This document shows, in pieces, positions 47,541 to 60,030 of a stretch of DNA of 64,000 nucleotides; position 1 is the stretch's first letter, and every line of letters begins with the position of its first letter. A program made the position numbers and the translations under genes. The stretch comes from Cyrtodaria siliqua (taxonomy: Eukaryota > Mollusca > Bivalvia > Adapedonta > Hiatellidae). The notes under the pieces were generated by a model that made no database searches, was not told the DNA's origin, and worked only from the letters and a program-made list of their open reading frames with translations. Location of the stretch: contig JAWPHD010003081.1 of the NCBI GenBank assembly GCA_037043455.1, positions 124,001 to 188,000 of the forward strand, in the 5' to 3' direction.

Positions 47541-50488
47541 ACAGTCCATTATACATTCATAGAAGGGTAAGGATTTAGTCTCTTTTGTATTTTGACTCTC
47601 AGAAAAAGACTGAAAACAAATGGTAGGATTCTAAGATTTTATTTTAATTCTGATTTTCCACCTATAACCTCAGACCAGCAAATCTACTGAGATAGTAACA
47701 TAATTCTCAGGAGAAATTGCATAACATGACCTGGGTTTGACCTGGTGACACACCTGCTATATTTCTGAATACAGACCATTCCATTTCTGTTACACAGTCT
47801 GATAAGAGGATATACTAAGGTTGATTTTGTAAGGGATTTAATTGATACAGTTTTATAATTAAACTTTTTGGAAACATTATGACATTTTTATAAGCTTGAA
47901 AAAAATATATTCTTTAGAGTAGGATCAAATGGAATGAGATTATAATGTTGCATAATAAATCATAATATTTAGGAATATAGGAATATTGCTCTTGATGTCT
48001 AGTTGGTCCTAAGTAAAAATCAGGTTGGCCTAAAATTCAAGATGGCCAGCATGTCTAAAAATAGATTTATTAAATACAATATTGTGGCAACTACTTCTCT
48101 AAAACCGTAAGCGGTTTGGTACCTTTACCAAAATGACTTTTATAAAATTATTTACACGATGTTGGTTTTGATGTCCAGTTATTTCCATTAAGTAAAAATC
48201 AGGTTGGCCGTAAATTCAAGATGGCTGCCACAGCTTAAATACTCGTTTGTGGCAACTACTTAACAAAATACATAAGTGGTATTGATTTGGAACCTTTACT
48301 AAAATGACTGGCATGCCATGTAGTTGGTCCTAAACAAAATTCATTGATTCTGTGTCAAACATGGATGCCTGCGACCATCTTTTTTTAGATAGAGTGATAA
48401 TAGGAAAAACTTGTGGCGACTTCTTCTCTGAAACTGTTTCCATAAAACTTCACAGGTCTATCAGTAGAGCTTCAAGGTCATTGACCTCTTGTTTTAGTTT
48501 AAATTCTTTTTCGGGATACATTCTTGGTTTTGATATTATCATGACCTGTGTTTTTTCGGGGTTTATTTTCATACCACACGTTATTGACCACTTTTCGATT
48601 TTGGACATCAGTTGTTGCCCTAGTTGTGTTAATTTAACCGGACTTCGAGATTTTATCCACATGGCCCCGTCATCGACGTATTGGGCGAGATGGGTGTGAT
48701 TTAACCGTGTTGTAATAGTTTCGTTGTGCTCTGTTACCGCCATTTTTAGAGTATTCATGTATATACAGAAAATGATTGGAGATAAGACGCTACCCTGGGG
48801 ACAGCCATTTTCTGCTATTTTGGTGTCGGATACATGACCATTTACTTTAACTTTAATTTTTCTTTCCATTAAAAATACATTGAGCCATTTGAGTAGTCTC
48901 CCCCTGATTCCCAGCTGATGCATTAACATGAGGGCTCCCTTGTTCCAGTGTATATCAAAGGCATTACTAAGGTCCATGAACACCGTTAGTAAGTAGTTAT
49001 TTTCAAGTTGGGCTTGCCTACCATCATTTTCTAATCGTGCGAGGTGGTCGGTGCTGGAGTGGTATGGCCTGCATCCTGACTGATCTTTTGACATTAGGCC
49101 CTGTGTTTCTACATAGGCTATAATTCTGGGTTTTATCATTTTTTGCATGATTTTAGAGAGTACTGGAGTCAGGGATATAGGCCTGTACGACGATGGGAGG
49201 GTTTTATCTTTTCCCATTTTTAGGATGGGGATTATGAGGGATTCACTCCATTCTTCGGGATGTGTTCCAGTTGACCAGGAATAGTTATATAATTCGACCA
49301 GTTTGATTTTGCCATTTGTTGTGAGGTTAATTATCATGTCATAATGAATGCTATCTTCCTCTGGGGCTGTGCTATTACATGTTAAGAGTGCTAAATTGAG
49401 CTCAGAGAGTGAAAATGGCTTATTAAATTCGCAGTCAGAGTGGTCTCCCTCTGTTTCCATTATTTTATCATACGTGGTTTCATTTACTTTCTTTACTTTT
49501 AGAAATTGTTCGTCATAATTCATATCACTGCTTACTTTCTGATATTGGGATGCCAGTGTGTTTGCTTTAGTTTGGTTATCATATATTTCTTTTTGATCCT
49601 GTACTAAAGTGGGTATCGGTTCCATTGGTTGACCTTTGAACTTTTGAACTATATTCCAGACTTGTTTCGATGTTGTTTTGCAGTTAATTTGGGATATGAA
49701 TTTTTTCCAGGTTTCATCGTTTTTATTGCTCTTATATGTTTTTCTGAGGTTTTCCCTTTTTTTAATATCCATTTTGCATTGGTCTGTCCACCAGGGAAAA
49801 ACGTTCTTTCTTTTCTTTATACCGGCTTTAGTTTTTGGTATTGCCGTTTTGCACACATTTTGTAATTCTGTTGTAAAGGCATTGTATTTACCTTGGATAT
49901 TGTTCTCAGGCGTGTTGTAGTCGAAGTGTTGGTCACATGTGTGTTTAAACTTAGTCCAATCTGCCTTATCTACCTTCCATTTAGCTGGAATGACTATGGG
50001 CTGGTATTGGGTTTTGAATCTAACGCTAGTGACTGTAGGGTAGTGATCGCTTCCTATAGTGTTGTCTAATATACTACAGGTTGCTTTATAGGCTATACTA
50101 TTTGAGACTATACTAAGGTCTAGGGTAGAGTCCCGTTGACCGTCTTCACCTAATCTAGTGGCCTGGTTATTATTTATTATTTGCATATTTCTGTCATTAA
50201 TGGCTTCTATAAGATACGTAGCCTGATCGTCATGCCTTGGATCGCCCGGGGGGTTCCACATTGAGTTTTTTAAATTGAAGTCCCCGGTCATGATTGTACA
50301 GTGTGTTGTATTGTTACATAGCGCTCTTATATTAATTTCATTGGCATAGTCGGTGTGGGCGATATAGACATTAATTATAACCACGTTTTGTGTGGTTCCC
50401 TGTATTTTGACAGAGTTGTATTCTATGTTTTCTATTGTTTTGACTTTGTTTTCTATAAATTGGATCCCTAATCTAACATAAATCGCTA

Positions 50489-50515
50489 CCCCCCCCCCCC
50501 CCCCCCCCCCCCCCC
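50489..50515 (-). repeat. 27-base G tract in the C2 endonuclease coding region
   Basis: 27 consecutive G on the minus strand. The upstream frame MSWNARG...QRPGPQK runs through the glycine codons straight into TAG (50486-50488). A length of 25 or 28 would restore VAIYVR. Confidence 0.9.
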
Positions 50516-50819
50516 ACCTTTTTGAGGTCCTGGCCTCTGGGTATTAATTGGTGTTTGATATCCAATTAGTTTAACCGCCTTTTCTTTTGAAAATGTTTCT
50601 TGAATGCAAATTACATCTGGTTTAGGGTTCATATCTTCTAGTACCTGCTGGAGTTCTGTTGCTTTATGCGCTTTTCTCCCCGTGAGGCCCCTGGCGTTCC
50701 AGGACATGACTACTAGGTTTTGTTTCTTAAAGTTAAACTTATTATTTGTTGGGGCGTAATAAGTACCGATCCTAGTAGTAGTGGTTGGGGCTACAATTGG
50801 GGAGTTTTACCCTATTTAT

Positions 50820-52492
50820 TTAGTATGGGTAGTATGGGGGATGGGGTAAGTAACCCATATTTTGAGGGGGCCTCCTGTCTATTGGGTGCACTCTGTGTTG
50901 CTGCCTATATGCATTGTATGGGAGATTGCCCCATCGGGGTGGGGGTGGGGGTGGTCCTCTATTCAATCTGAATGATCTGTGCTGATCATATATCGGTCCG
51001 TGGTCTGGCATGTTAGCCCAATGGGGTGTGGGAGGGGTTGGGTTTTTGTTGGCTCCATGTTTGCTCCGTGTCCCGTTGACTACGGTGTTTGGGGCGGGGG
51101 TGGTTGGTGCTGTTGTGTGGGCCGTTCCTGAAGCTATAGCATCATCCACTATGCTGTCTACTAGCGTCTGTTCTATATTGGGTACCCCCAGTTTTGGTAT
51201 TATTTTCTTAATTATGTCCCTTATGATTGCTTCCGTTTTTTTTGGATCAAGAGATTGGACCGGGGGTGTTACCTCACACGCTATCTGGACGCATTCTTTA
51301 CTTTGAGGGGGTGTGGGTGCCGGTGATGACACTGGCTTTTTTGAACCCACATGGGCTTTTTGTATTATTGCATTTTTACCATTTACTATATTTAGATATG
51401 CATGATACGAAGGGCAGCCTTTGTATGCTGCGCTGTGCTTTTTGTTACAGTTTGCACATTTTTTATTACCTCTTTGACGACAGTATTCGCCTGTGTGATG
51501 TCCTGCACAGTGAGGGCATTGGGGTCCGTTGGTACATTTTATGGTGCTATGTCCGTGCATCTGACAGTTGTTACACCTTATTATAGCTAGGAGGGCTGGA
51601 TTTACTTCAATTGTAACTCCTGTTTTTGTTTAAAAAAAGAGGATGGGATGCTTGCCGTACTAAATGTTATTATGATTGTTGTCAAATTTTGATTTGATTG
51701 CCTATTAGGCACATATGCGCTACTTATGTTGTTGTTTTTTGCGTCCAGATATGCCATTAGTCTTTCTTCCGTAATGTCCTTTGTTAAGTTTGTATGGGCT
51801 ACCCCCTTACTGTATGCTTTATCCTGGTTTATTTGGCTACTAGAGGAGATTACCAGTACAAGTTTGTAGTCCATTTGTCCATACGTGAACTGCTTTGCTA
51901 TGTGTAATTTACTTTCTACAATACAGAATTGTGGGTTTTGACCCTGTCCCACAGTCCTTGGTGTGCAGAAGGCAGCACCTACATGCCTTATAAAGGCTTC
52001 TACTACTTTCCCATAACATTTGGGTGGGAATTGCCCAGCTACCGTGCATAGAGTCATCATGACAGTCACGATCTTTGAGGCCGTGTAAGGTGGAGAGCTT
52101 CTCTGGGGTTTGTCTTTGGTTACCCATGGTTCCTTACTTTCGCTACTCTCTGGTACTACTGTTATTGGTACCACTGGTGCCACCGGTGACACTGGCACTG
52201 ATGGTACCACTATCGGTACTGGTACCGCCGTCTCCACATGCGGCACTGTCTCTGGTGTGATGCTCACCAGGCTATCCCTATATGTTCTAACTATCATGGT
52301 GGTACGTTGCGTTGTGGGGGAACACGTTGAACAGCTCGCTATGGAGTTGTCCCCGTGGGTGTGGCCACGACATTTGCTACCTTTACTACACTCGCTCCCA
52401 CTACTACTGTCATTTCCACTCTCACTACTACCACTGCTACTACCACTGCTACTGCCACTACTACTAAACAGATCCACACAGCTTATATTCAT
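50820..52492 (-). pseudogene. C2 ORF1: Gag-like protein with a divergent N-terminal half
   Basis: About 557 codons from ATG 52492 (MNISCVDLF). A Ser/Gly-rich N-terminus (SSGSSSGSSSGSSESG), an RRM-like region, CCHC knuckles (CPHCAGHHTGEYC, CANCNKKHSAAYKGC), and a Pro/Tyr-rich tail ending PPYYPY. A frameshift at an A/T run near 51620-51640 separates the RRM-like part from the knuckles. The tail is about 80% identical to C1/C3 but the N-terminal half shares only scattered motifs with them (CSTCSPTTQ, YRDSL). This suggests recombination between subfamilies. Confidence 0.85.
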
Positions 52493-54821
52493 GTTAAGTC
52501 TGACAGATATATACTATATATAATTTACTTTGGGTTTTGTTTAATAAAACGGATTGAAAATGGACCAATCAGAATCAAGGAGAAATTATTCTATCAATCC
52601 GCGTTAGAATCTTAATTTTTTGGATTTTTAAAACTGTTTGATAACGGGCCCAATGTATATACTAAATTATGTTGCTATAGCCCTAATAAGATTTTAATAC
52701 ACCCTGCTTAAAAGATATTAGGAGATTTGAAATATTGGAAAAGTTTTAATTTTTGTTTCACAAACCGGATTGAAAATGAACCAATCAGAATCTAGCAGAA
52801 TTAATCTTATTTCCGGTTTGTGCAGAGATTTAGTTAATCTGTGTAAAATACTAAAATTATGTTTAACGGCTATGAAATGGTTGTTAAATGTTTCTGAAAG
52901 GTGGTTTATCGTCAGTAGTTTGAATACTAGACCATTTGGAGGTTTTTTATTGAAATTGGCTTGATATTTTAAACTTCAGTTTTATTTCACAAAGTGGATT
53001 GAAAATGGACCAATCAGAATCAAGGAAAAAATTCCTATAGGATTGAGTTAGATTCTTTTTGGATTTTTATTTCACAGAATTGTTTGATAACGGGCCAGTC
53101 AGAGCAGAAATGTAAATGTAGATATTAAATTGTTAATATGGTTCTAATAATGCTGTAAGGAGACTAATAGAAACTAATAGAGGCAAAGATGGCTATGAAA
53201 ACTAAACGAATTTCCCAATTTTTATCAAAAAGAATGGACCAATCAGCGCCAGGGATACAATTTGCTCTCAGCCAATCAGATTTAAGTTTGTTTCAGGGTT
53301 TAGGTTTTTTCCCAGGATTTTTATTTTTTATTTTTTTTATTTTTTTAACGATCTACTAGAGGTTTGCTAATGGCTTGGTAAAAGGTTATTATAAAACTCT
53401 TGGTGTAAATTTGTCCACTAAACTAACTTGCTTACTGTCTTGCTTATTTTTCCTTTCTTCCCTATACAGTAGCACTCAGACCACCACAAATACAGCCCAA
53501 ATATTCAATATAACACAAATACAATATAGTACAAAAAATATCAAACTTACACACAAATTTATTTTATAGTATACAATATCAAGTTTCAACACAGAACCAC
53601 ACAGTGAGCCAAGCGAATTGCTCTATATGTTAAATTTAAGCTTTAGTACTTGGATTTTTTATTTGAGACTGTGGTCCTAATAAGACTACCAGAAAACTAA
53701 TAGAATAAAGTTTGGTTATAAGTTCTAAGTGAATTTCCAAAATTGGATTGAAAAAGGGGCCAATCAGAGCCACGGAGACAATTTGCTATTTCAATTTGCT
53801 ATTTGCTCTTATATCAGGTTTATTCAAAGATTTCACTGTTTTTTGCTAAATATTAGGAGTTTGATACTGGATTAAGAAAGGGTTATTATGAGTATCCTGA
53901 TATTAGTTTATTCTCTAAACTTACTTGACTTCTGTCTTTATTATTGTTCTTCCCTTTCTTACACAGCACACCACAGATCAGCACAATATATCACAGAACA
54001 GGACAATACAGTACAATATCAATATATCACAATTCAACACAAAGAACACAGTGAAACACGCGAGTTGCACGACTTGTTATACAAAAAGGAATTGCGATTA
54101 TAACAGTTAGATAGAAACTAGAGGTGGTTATACAGATTGGTTTGGTGTATTAGCTAAATTTTTACTTGTATTTAAACCTAAAATGGTTTATTGTAGCCCG
54201 CTCACTTTGCTGGCGATAAATCTAGTTTAATAAAGTGGTTATGAAAATTTACTTATATTCAGAGGGTTAGACAAAAGACTTTAGATGGTTTTAGGAACCT
54301 GGTTTAGTATAAAATTTAATTTTACTGGTGATAAATCTATTTTAAAGTAGCTGATTATGAGGATTTATCTCGAATTCACAAAGATCGGCTTGAAAAACGG
54401 ACCAATCAGCGCCCAGAAGATATGCTATCAGCCAATCAGAAATTTTCAAAAATTTAATGCTTTTTGCTTTTTGCTAGAAAGTAACAATTTGGCAATGGAT
54501 TTCACACTGATTAATTAATGTTTACTGAAATTATCTAACTGTTAGTTTTTCTATACACTTACTTGTTTCCTATCTTTCTTTTCTTTCTTGAACAGCACAA
54601 CACAGAACAGTACAATACAACACAAAGACAGCTTCTAACACAGAAAAACGGTGGTGCGCGCGAATTGCTCAATGCTCAATACGGCACGCGATGTATTATG
54701 GTATAAACGCTTACTTTGATTAATACCTCCGATAGGTTTTAATTAGTTAATTCTTTAATCCCTTATCCTGGTTTATGACACGATAAGAACGTTAAGAACG
54801 TTTATTTAAAATTCCTATGTT
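52493..54821. repeat. G3: complete CCAAT-rich block between C2 and C3
   Basis: 2.3 kb, non-coding, the uninterrupted example of the block. Subrepeats of about 450-550 bp start near 52530, 52985, 53160 and 53700. Eight CCAATCAG octamers, all plus strand: 52565, 52781, 53010, 53239, 53272, 53760, 54402 and 54432. The CCCTAATAAGAT site at 52681 is the empty A2 target, and the site at 54315-54340 is the empty D1/A1 target. Read on the minus strand it lies directly upstream of C2 ORF1, so it may serve as the C 5'UTR/promoter. Confidence 0.85.
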
Positions 54822-56213
54822 GGAGAGACTCGCCTACTATCTAGGTGTAGTTCCTTCATAGTTTAGGCATTGATTTGGTAGCGCGGCCTCACCGTGCGAT
54901 GTTGTCACCATTATTGATATGGGGTCCGGTACCGCGTCCTCATCGTTAACCTTACTCAGCGCTCATAGAGCTGGTTCCAGGGTGAGTTACAACCCCAGTC
55001 ACTACCGAGTATCAGGAAGGATGGCGGATTTGGCCATGGGCCCATACTACAATGTACGTGTGTACCATACTTATAGTTTATACTGTACATCTTCTCTATT
55101 TACCTAACCTTGTGTATCTGTTATATTGTATTCTGCCTGTCATGATATGGTTTGTCCTATTCTAAGTTTTAAGCGAGTGTACGGGCCCAGACTCAAGCTT
55201 ACTGGCACGGACACCCCAGTTCGCACCCTAGCTGCAGGACTGCATGTTTGCGGCGCCGCCCGGGATTGAACCAAGATGATCACTTGTGCCCATCGGCTAT
55301 CATTGTATCACAGAAATTATTCCAAGTGCAGATGAAGCACCACATTAGACTCAACTAATCGTTTTTAACTTTCGCTATGTTTTATAGTAATAGGGCGTTT
55401 TGACTTGTCCATATCTTGGTATGATTACATTACCTATATAATCATACATTTATATTTACATGGTGCATGTTCGATCCCCATTTAGTTGGAATTATGGTTT
55501 ATTTTCGTTTTACAAAACGGATTGAAAATGGACCAATCAGGGATTTGTTGGTTTTTTGTTTCGCGAAACGGATTGAAAATGAACCAATCAGGTGTAAGCT
55601 GCATTTTCGTTTTGCAAAACGGATTGAAATTATCCGCGCGGTCCAAAGTGAGAGCACCGTTAATGAAATGTTGGTTTTTCAATGGTTTTTAAAATACTGG
55701 TTCCACCCCTAGTTGCTTTCCCATCCCTCTCCCGGCGCCCATGGGAGCAAAGCACGTATTGACCGCCTTATACCGAGGGGCAGTGGTGCTGCAAGTAGTG
55801 CATGGGTCCATTTATTTGGTGTTTTGACGTTAATAAGTCATAATGAGATATATTGGTAGAGTATCAAAATGTGTGCAATTCCGTTTATGCTTTTATATTA
55901 ATGATGGCAGAATTCAAGATCAGATGAACAGTATACTCCCATATGGCTAAATATACACATGGACCCATACATTTCATGCTACATACGACATCTATCCATA
56001 TACTTATTTCTTATCACTATTTGCTACGGAGATATGACCACACACATGTATACCATATGAGTTTAAAATGTATGAGGGTCATCCGGCACTCATATTACGC
56101 ATGACAATGACTATTATATGTGCGCCAGCGAACCCCACACATTTGAAAAACATCACTTTTGCCTTTTTACTGAATACTTAGCGGCAACAGAGCATGTTTG
56201 ATTCTATATTCTG
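54822..56213 (-). repeat. C3 3' untranslated region, shortened
   Basis: Non-coding, aligned with the right-hand part of the C1 and C2 3'UTRs. It keeps the triple palindrome/CCAAT repeat at 55493-55628 (CCAATCAG at 55533 and 55584). Confidence 0.75.
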
Positions 56214-59200
56214 TATAAAACTCCTGTCGATCGGAGGAACTTAAAAACCGCGTTCCGCGTTTCTACTGCATATTGAGTTTCCGGGAATAATAGCGCTTTT
56301 TGGTCTATTATCTTTAATCCTAACTTGCATTTGAGAAGGTCGGTTTTTAGTGTTTCGCGGTTGGCTTAAGTATAAGGGGCATAGACCCGAGGGATCAAAG
56401 AAGGTGTGGTCAAATGATCCGTTTTGACCGCATGTTTCGCAATCTGTGCTTAGTCCCGTTGCTAGTTTTTATCTTAATCATTGTCTCCTAGCCGGCTATG
56501 TCCTAATCTTAGTCGGGTATATGCAATATCCATGCGCCTATCTTCGCTATATTGTATTACTTTATTTGGTACATGGGGTTGCATGGAAATTACGTTGTGT
56601 GGTAGCTTTTGACCAATTTTGCTTCCATTCGCTTGTCATTTTAGCTTTAATTATCGAATATATTTCTTTAAGGCCTAATGGCACGGGTATTGGGGGTGGC
56701 CTTTTGCTTGCCCCTCTGTTAGCCCAGTAGTCCCGCCCTTTCATTCCCTTCTATATCTACGTGGCCTGGGGATCAAATTCATTTCTAAAGTATGTTTTAG
56801 TTCTGAAATGGTGTTGATTTGTTTTAAGATCGAATAAGTTAGGTCGGGTCTACTATTGTTAGTACCATTAGCTATTGATTGTAGTGACTCAGACTGTCCG
56901 CTGAATATCACCACTTTTTCGGGTTTGAATGTTTATTATCCATGTGAGCGCTATTCGAATCGCTACTAGTTCGGTTGTGTATACTGATAACCTGTGGTCC
57001 TACTTTATAACCTTTTTCTAAAATCAAAGTATTGTTGGTACTGTATATGCAAATTCCCATATCCGGCTATTTCTTTCTCGGGTTTTTTACTCCCATCTGT
57101 ATATATTTTGACATAATCCTTATAGTTGCTGTCTATATGGTCTATACTTATATTGCGTGCTATCGCGGGTTCTGTTTGTTTTTTATTAATTAAGTGGGTG
57201 AGATCTAGGCACGGCTTTAAGATTCGTATTAGCGTATTATCGGGGTAGACGGGTTTTGATATTGATAGATTGGTCATGTTATGTTTACTTAACAAGGTTT
57301 GTATTTGCTGAGTATACGGGAGTTTTAGGCGAGTTTTATCTTTTTTATGTTCGAATATGCCTATCTTTGTTATTTTCGCGTTAATTGGGAGGTTTTGTTT
57401 TAACCGGGTTGATCTTGCCCAGTATTTGAGCATATTCTTTTCGCGGTGTATAAACAGTGGCGTTTCTGCACATTCCGCCATTAGTCCAATTATGTTGGTT
57501 GACCTATGTGCCCCTGTGGCTATGCGCAGGGCTTTATTTTGTATTACTTGTAGTTTATATAGTAACCTATCGGACGCGGAGGCATATGCTATGTCTCCAT
57601 AACTGATTTTACTTAAAATTAGCACTTTGTATAGGTTGATTAGGGATGTTTTATCTGCACCGTACGTGCTGTTAGTTAACATTCTAAGCAGGCGCATATC
57701 CTTATTACATCTTTCTATGACATACGTGATGTGTTTCTTCCATGTCAGATGCCTATCGAAGTCCATTCCCAGGAGTTTTGCATGTGGCGCGTATTCTACT
57801 GTTTTGTTACATAGTTTCAGTTTTTTTAGTTTAAATTCTTTTTCGGGATACATTCTTGGTTTTGATATTATCATGACCTGTGTTGTTTCGGGGTTTATTT
57901 CATACCCCACGTTATTGACCACTTTTCGATTTTGGACATCAGTTGTTGCCCTAGTTGTGTTAATTTTTAACCGGACTTCGAGATTTTATCACATGGCCCC
58001 GTCCATCGACGTATTGGGCTAATTGAGTGCGATTTAACCGTGTTGTAATAGTTTCGTTGTGCTCCGTTAACCGCCATTTTTTAGAGTATTCATGTATATA
58101 CAGAAAATGATTGGTGATAAAATGCTTCCCTGGGGACAGCCATTTTCTGCTATTTTGGTGTCTGATACATGACCATTTACTTTAACTTTAATTTTTTCTT
58201 TCCATTAAAAATACATTGAGCCATTTGAGTAGTCTCCCCCTGATTCCCAGCTGATACATTAGCATGAGGGCTCCCTTGTTCCAGTGTATATCAAATGCAT
58301 TACTAAGGTCCATGAACACCGTTAGTAAGTAGTTATTTTCAAGTTGGGCTTGTCTACCATCATTTTCTAGTCGTGCGAGGTGGTCAGTGCAGGAGTGGTA
58401 TGGCCTGCATCCTGACTGATCTATTGACATTAGGCCCTGTGGTTCTAGATAGGCTATAATTCTGGGTTTTATAATTTTTGGATGATTTTAGAGAGTACTG
58501 GGGTCAGGGATATAGGCCTGTACGACGATGGGAGGGTTTTATCTTTTCCCATTTTTAGGATGGGGATTATGAGGGATTCACTCCATTCTTCGGGATGTGT
58601 TCCAGTTGACCAGGAATAGTTATATAATTCGACCAGTTTGATTTTGCCATTTGTTGTGAGGTTAATTATCATGTCATAATGAATGCTATCTTCCTCCGGG
58701 GCTGTGCTATTACATGTTAAGAGTGCTAAATTGAGCTCAGAGAGTGAAAATGGCTTATTAAATTCGCAGTCAGAGTGGTCTCCCTCTGTTTCCATTATTT
58801 TATCATACATGGTTTTATTTACTTTCTTTACTTTTAGAAATTGTTCGTCATAATTCATATCACTGCTTACTTTCTGATATTGGGATGCCAGTGTGTTTGC
58901 TTTAGTTTATTTATCATATATTTCTTTTTGATCCTGTACTAAAGTGGGTATCGGTTCCATTGGTTGACCTTTGAACCTTTGAACTATATTCCAGACTTGT
59001 TTCGATGTTGTTTTGTAGTTAATTTGGGATATGAATTTTTTCCAGGTTTCATCGTTTTTATTGCTCTTATATGTTTTTCTGAGGTTTTCCCTTTTTTTAA
59101 TATCCATTTTGCATTGGTCTGTCCACCAGGGAAAAACGTTCTTGCTTTTCTTTATACCGGCTTTAGTTTTTGGTATTGCCGTTTTGCACACATTTTGTAA

Positions 59201-60030
59201 TTCTGTTGTAAAGGCATTGTATTTACCTTGGATATTGTTCTCAGGCGTGTTGTAGTCGAAGTGTTGGTCACATGTGTGTTTAAACTTAGTCCAATCTGCC
59301 TTATCTACCTTCCATTTAGCTGGAATGACTATGGGCTGGTATTGGGTTTTGAATCTAACGCTAGTGATTGTAGGGTAATGGTCGCTTCCTATAGTGTTAT
59401 CTAATACACTACAGGTTGCTTTATGGGCTATACTATTTGATACTATACTAAGGTCTAGGGTAGAGTCCCGTTGACCGTCTTCACCTAATCTAGTGGCCTG
59501 GTTATTATTGATTATTTGCATATTTCTGTCATTAATGGCTTCTATAAGATACGTAGCCCGATTGTCATGCATTGGATCGCCCGGGGGTTCCACATTGGGT
59601 TTTTTAAATTGAAGTACCCGGTCATGATTGTACAGTGTGTTGTATTGTTACATAACGCTCTTATATTATTTTCATTGGCAAAGTCGGTGTGTGGGCGATA
59701 TAGACATTAATTATAATAACGTTTTGTGTGGTTCCCTGTATTTTGAGAGAGTTGTATTCTATGTTTTCTATTGTTTTGACTTTTTTTTCTATAAATTGGA
59801 TCCCTACTCTAACATAAATTGCTACTCCCCCCCCCCCCCCCCTTTTGAAGGCCTGGCCTCTGGGTATTAATTGGTGTTTGATATCCAATTAGTTTAACCG
59901 CCTTTTCTTTTGAAAATGTTTCTTGAATGCAAATTACATCTGGTTTAGGGTTCATATCTTCTAATACCTGCTGGAGTTCTGTTGCTTTATGCGCTTTTCT
60001 CCCCGTAAGGCCCCTGGCGTTCCATGACAT
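56214..60030 (-). pseudogene. C3 ORF2: EN-RT-RNase H with many single-base indels
   Basis: ATG 60030 (MSWNARG), stop TAG 56214-56216. Endonuclease, linker, RT and RNase H are recognisable in pieces: 58907-59593, 58469-58858, 58188-58430 and 57005-57922. Lesions: 16-base G tract out of frame, the 66-nt linker deletion and the frameshift near 57060 shared with C2, a stop near 58907, and dense clusters of one-base insertions or deletions at about 56330-57005 and 57895-58200 compared with C1 and C2. The indel clusters look more like uncorrected sequencing error than normal decay. Confidence 0.88.
59827..59842 (-). repeat. 16-base G tract in the C3 endonuclease coding region
   Basis: The flanks differ from C1/C2 (CTTCAAAAGGGG, GGAGTAGCAATT). 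The upstream frame ends GGGGGSSNLC and stop; 15 or 18 bases would restore VAIYVR. Confidence 0.88.

Larger units (their letters stand above)
45827..48491. mobile_element. F: Helentron-associated (HINE / pearl-like) element
   Basis: 2,665 bp inserted within a T run of C2 ORF2; the empty site is seen in C1 (about 16280) and C3 (about 57820). The left end AGCTCTACTGAT (45827-45838) is repeated inverted near the right end (48460-48471), followed by a short palindromic hairpin CAAGGTCATTGACCTCTTG. Between are a (CCGT)n microsatellite and ~320-bp tandem repeats. Subterminal inverted repeats, a 3' hairpin, T-T insertion and no target duplication are the published hallmarks of HINEs, including bivalve pearl elements. 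It has no coding capacity. About 47540-48440 holds degenerate repeat copies and unique AT-rich sequence. Confidence 0.8.
44222..50707 (-). pseudogene. C2 ORF2: EN-RT-RNase H, split by element F
   Basis: ATG at 50707 (MSWNARG), stop TAG 44222-44224. Endonuclease, RT (GCPQGSV, YVDD near 48670-48690), then F at 45827-48491, then thumb, RNase H (YTDGSK, FSDSLSS, NERADY) and the CETC...H...C knuckle. Lesions: 27-base G tract out of frame (50489-50515); 66-nt in-frame deletion in the EN-RT linker near 49705, shared with C3; F insertion; TCA-to-TGA stop at 45411-45413; frameshift near 45058, shared with C3. The C-terminal end is complete and shows what C1 lost to its premature stop. Confidence 0.9.
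41770..52492 (-). mobile_element. C2: second array copy, interrupted by F
   Basis: Same layout as C1: ORF1 50820-52492, ORF2 44222-50707 split by F, 3'UTR 41770-44221. Its ORF2 is nearly identical to C3, with shared inactivating changes, while its ORF1 N-terminus is strongly divergent from both C1 and C3. Relative to C1 its 3'UTR has an extra ~200 bp at about 42390-42580. Confidence 0.85.
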
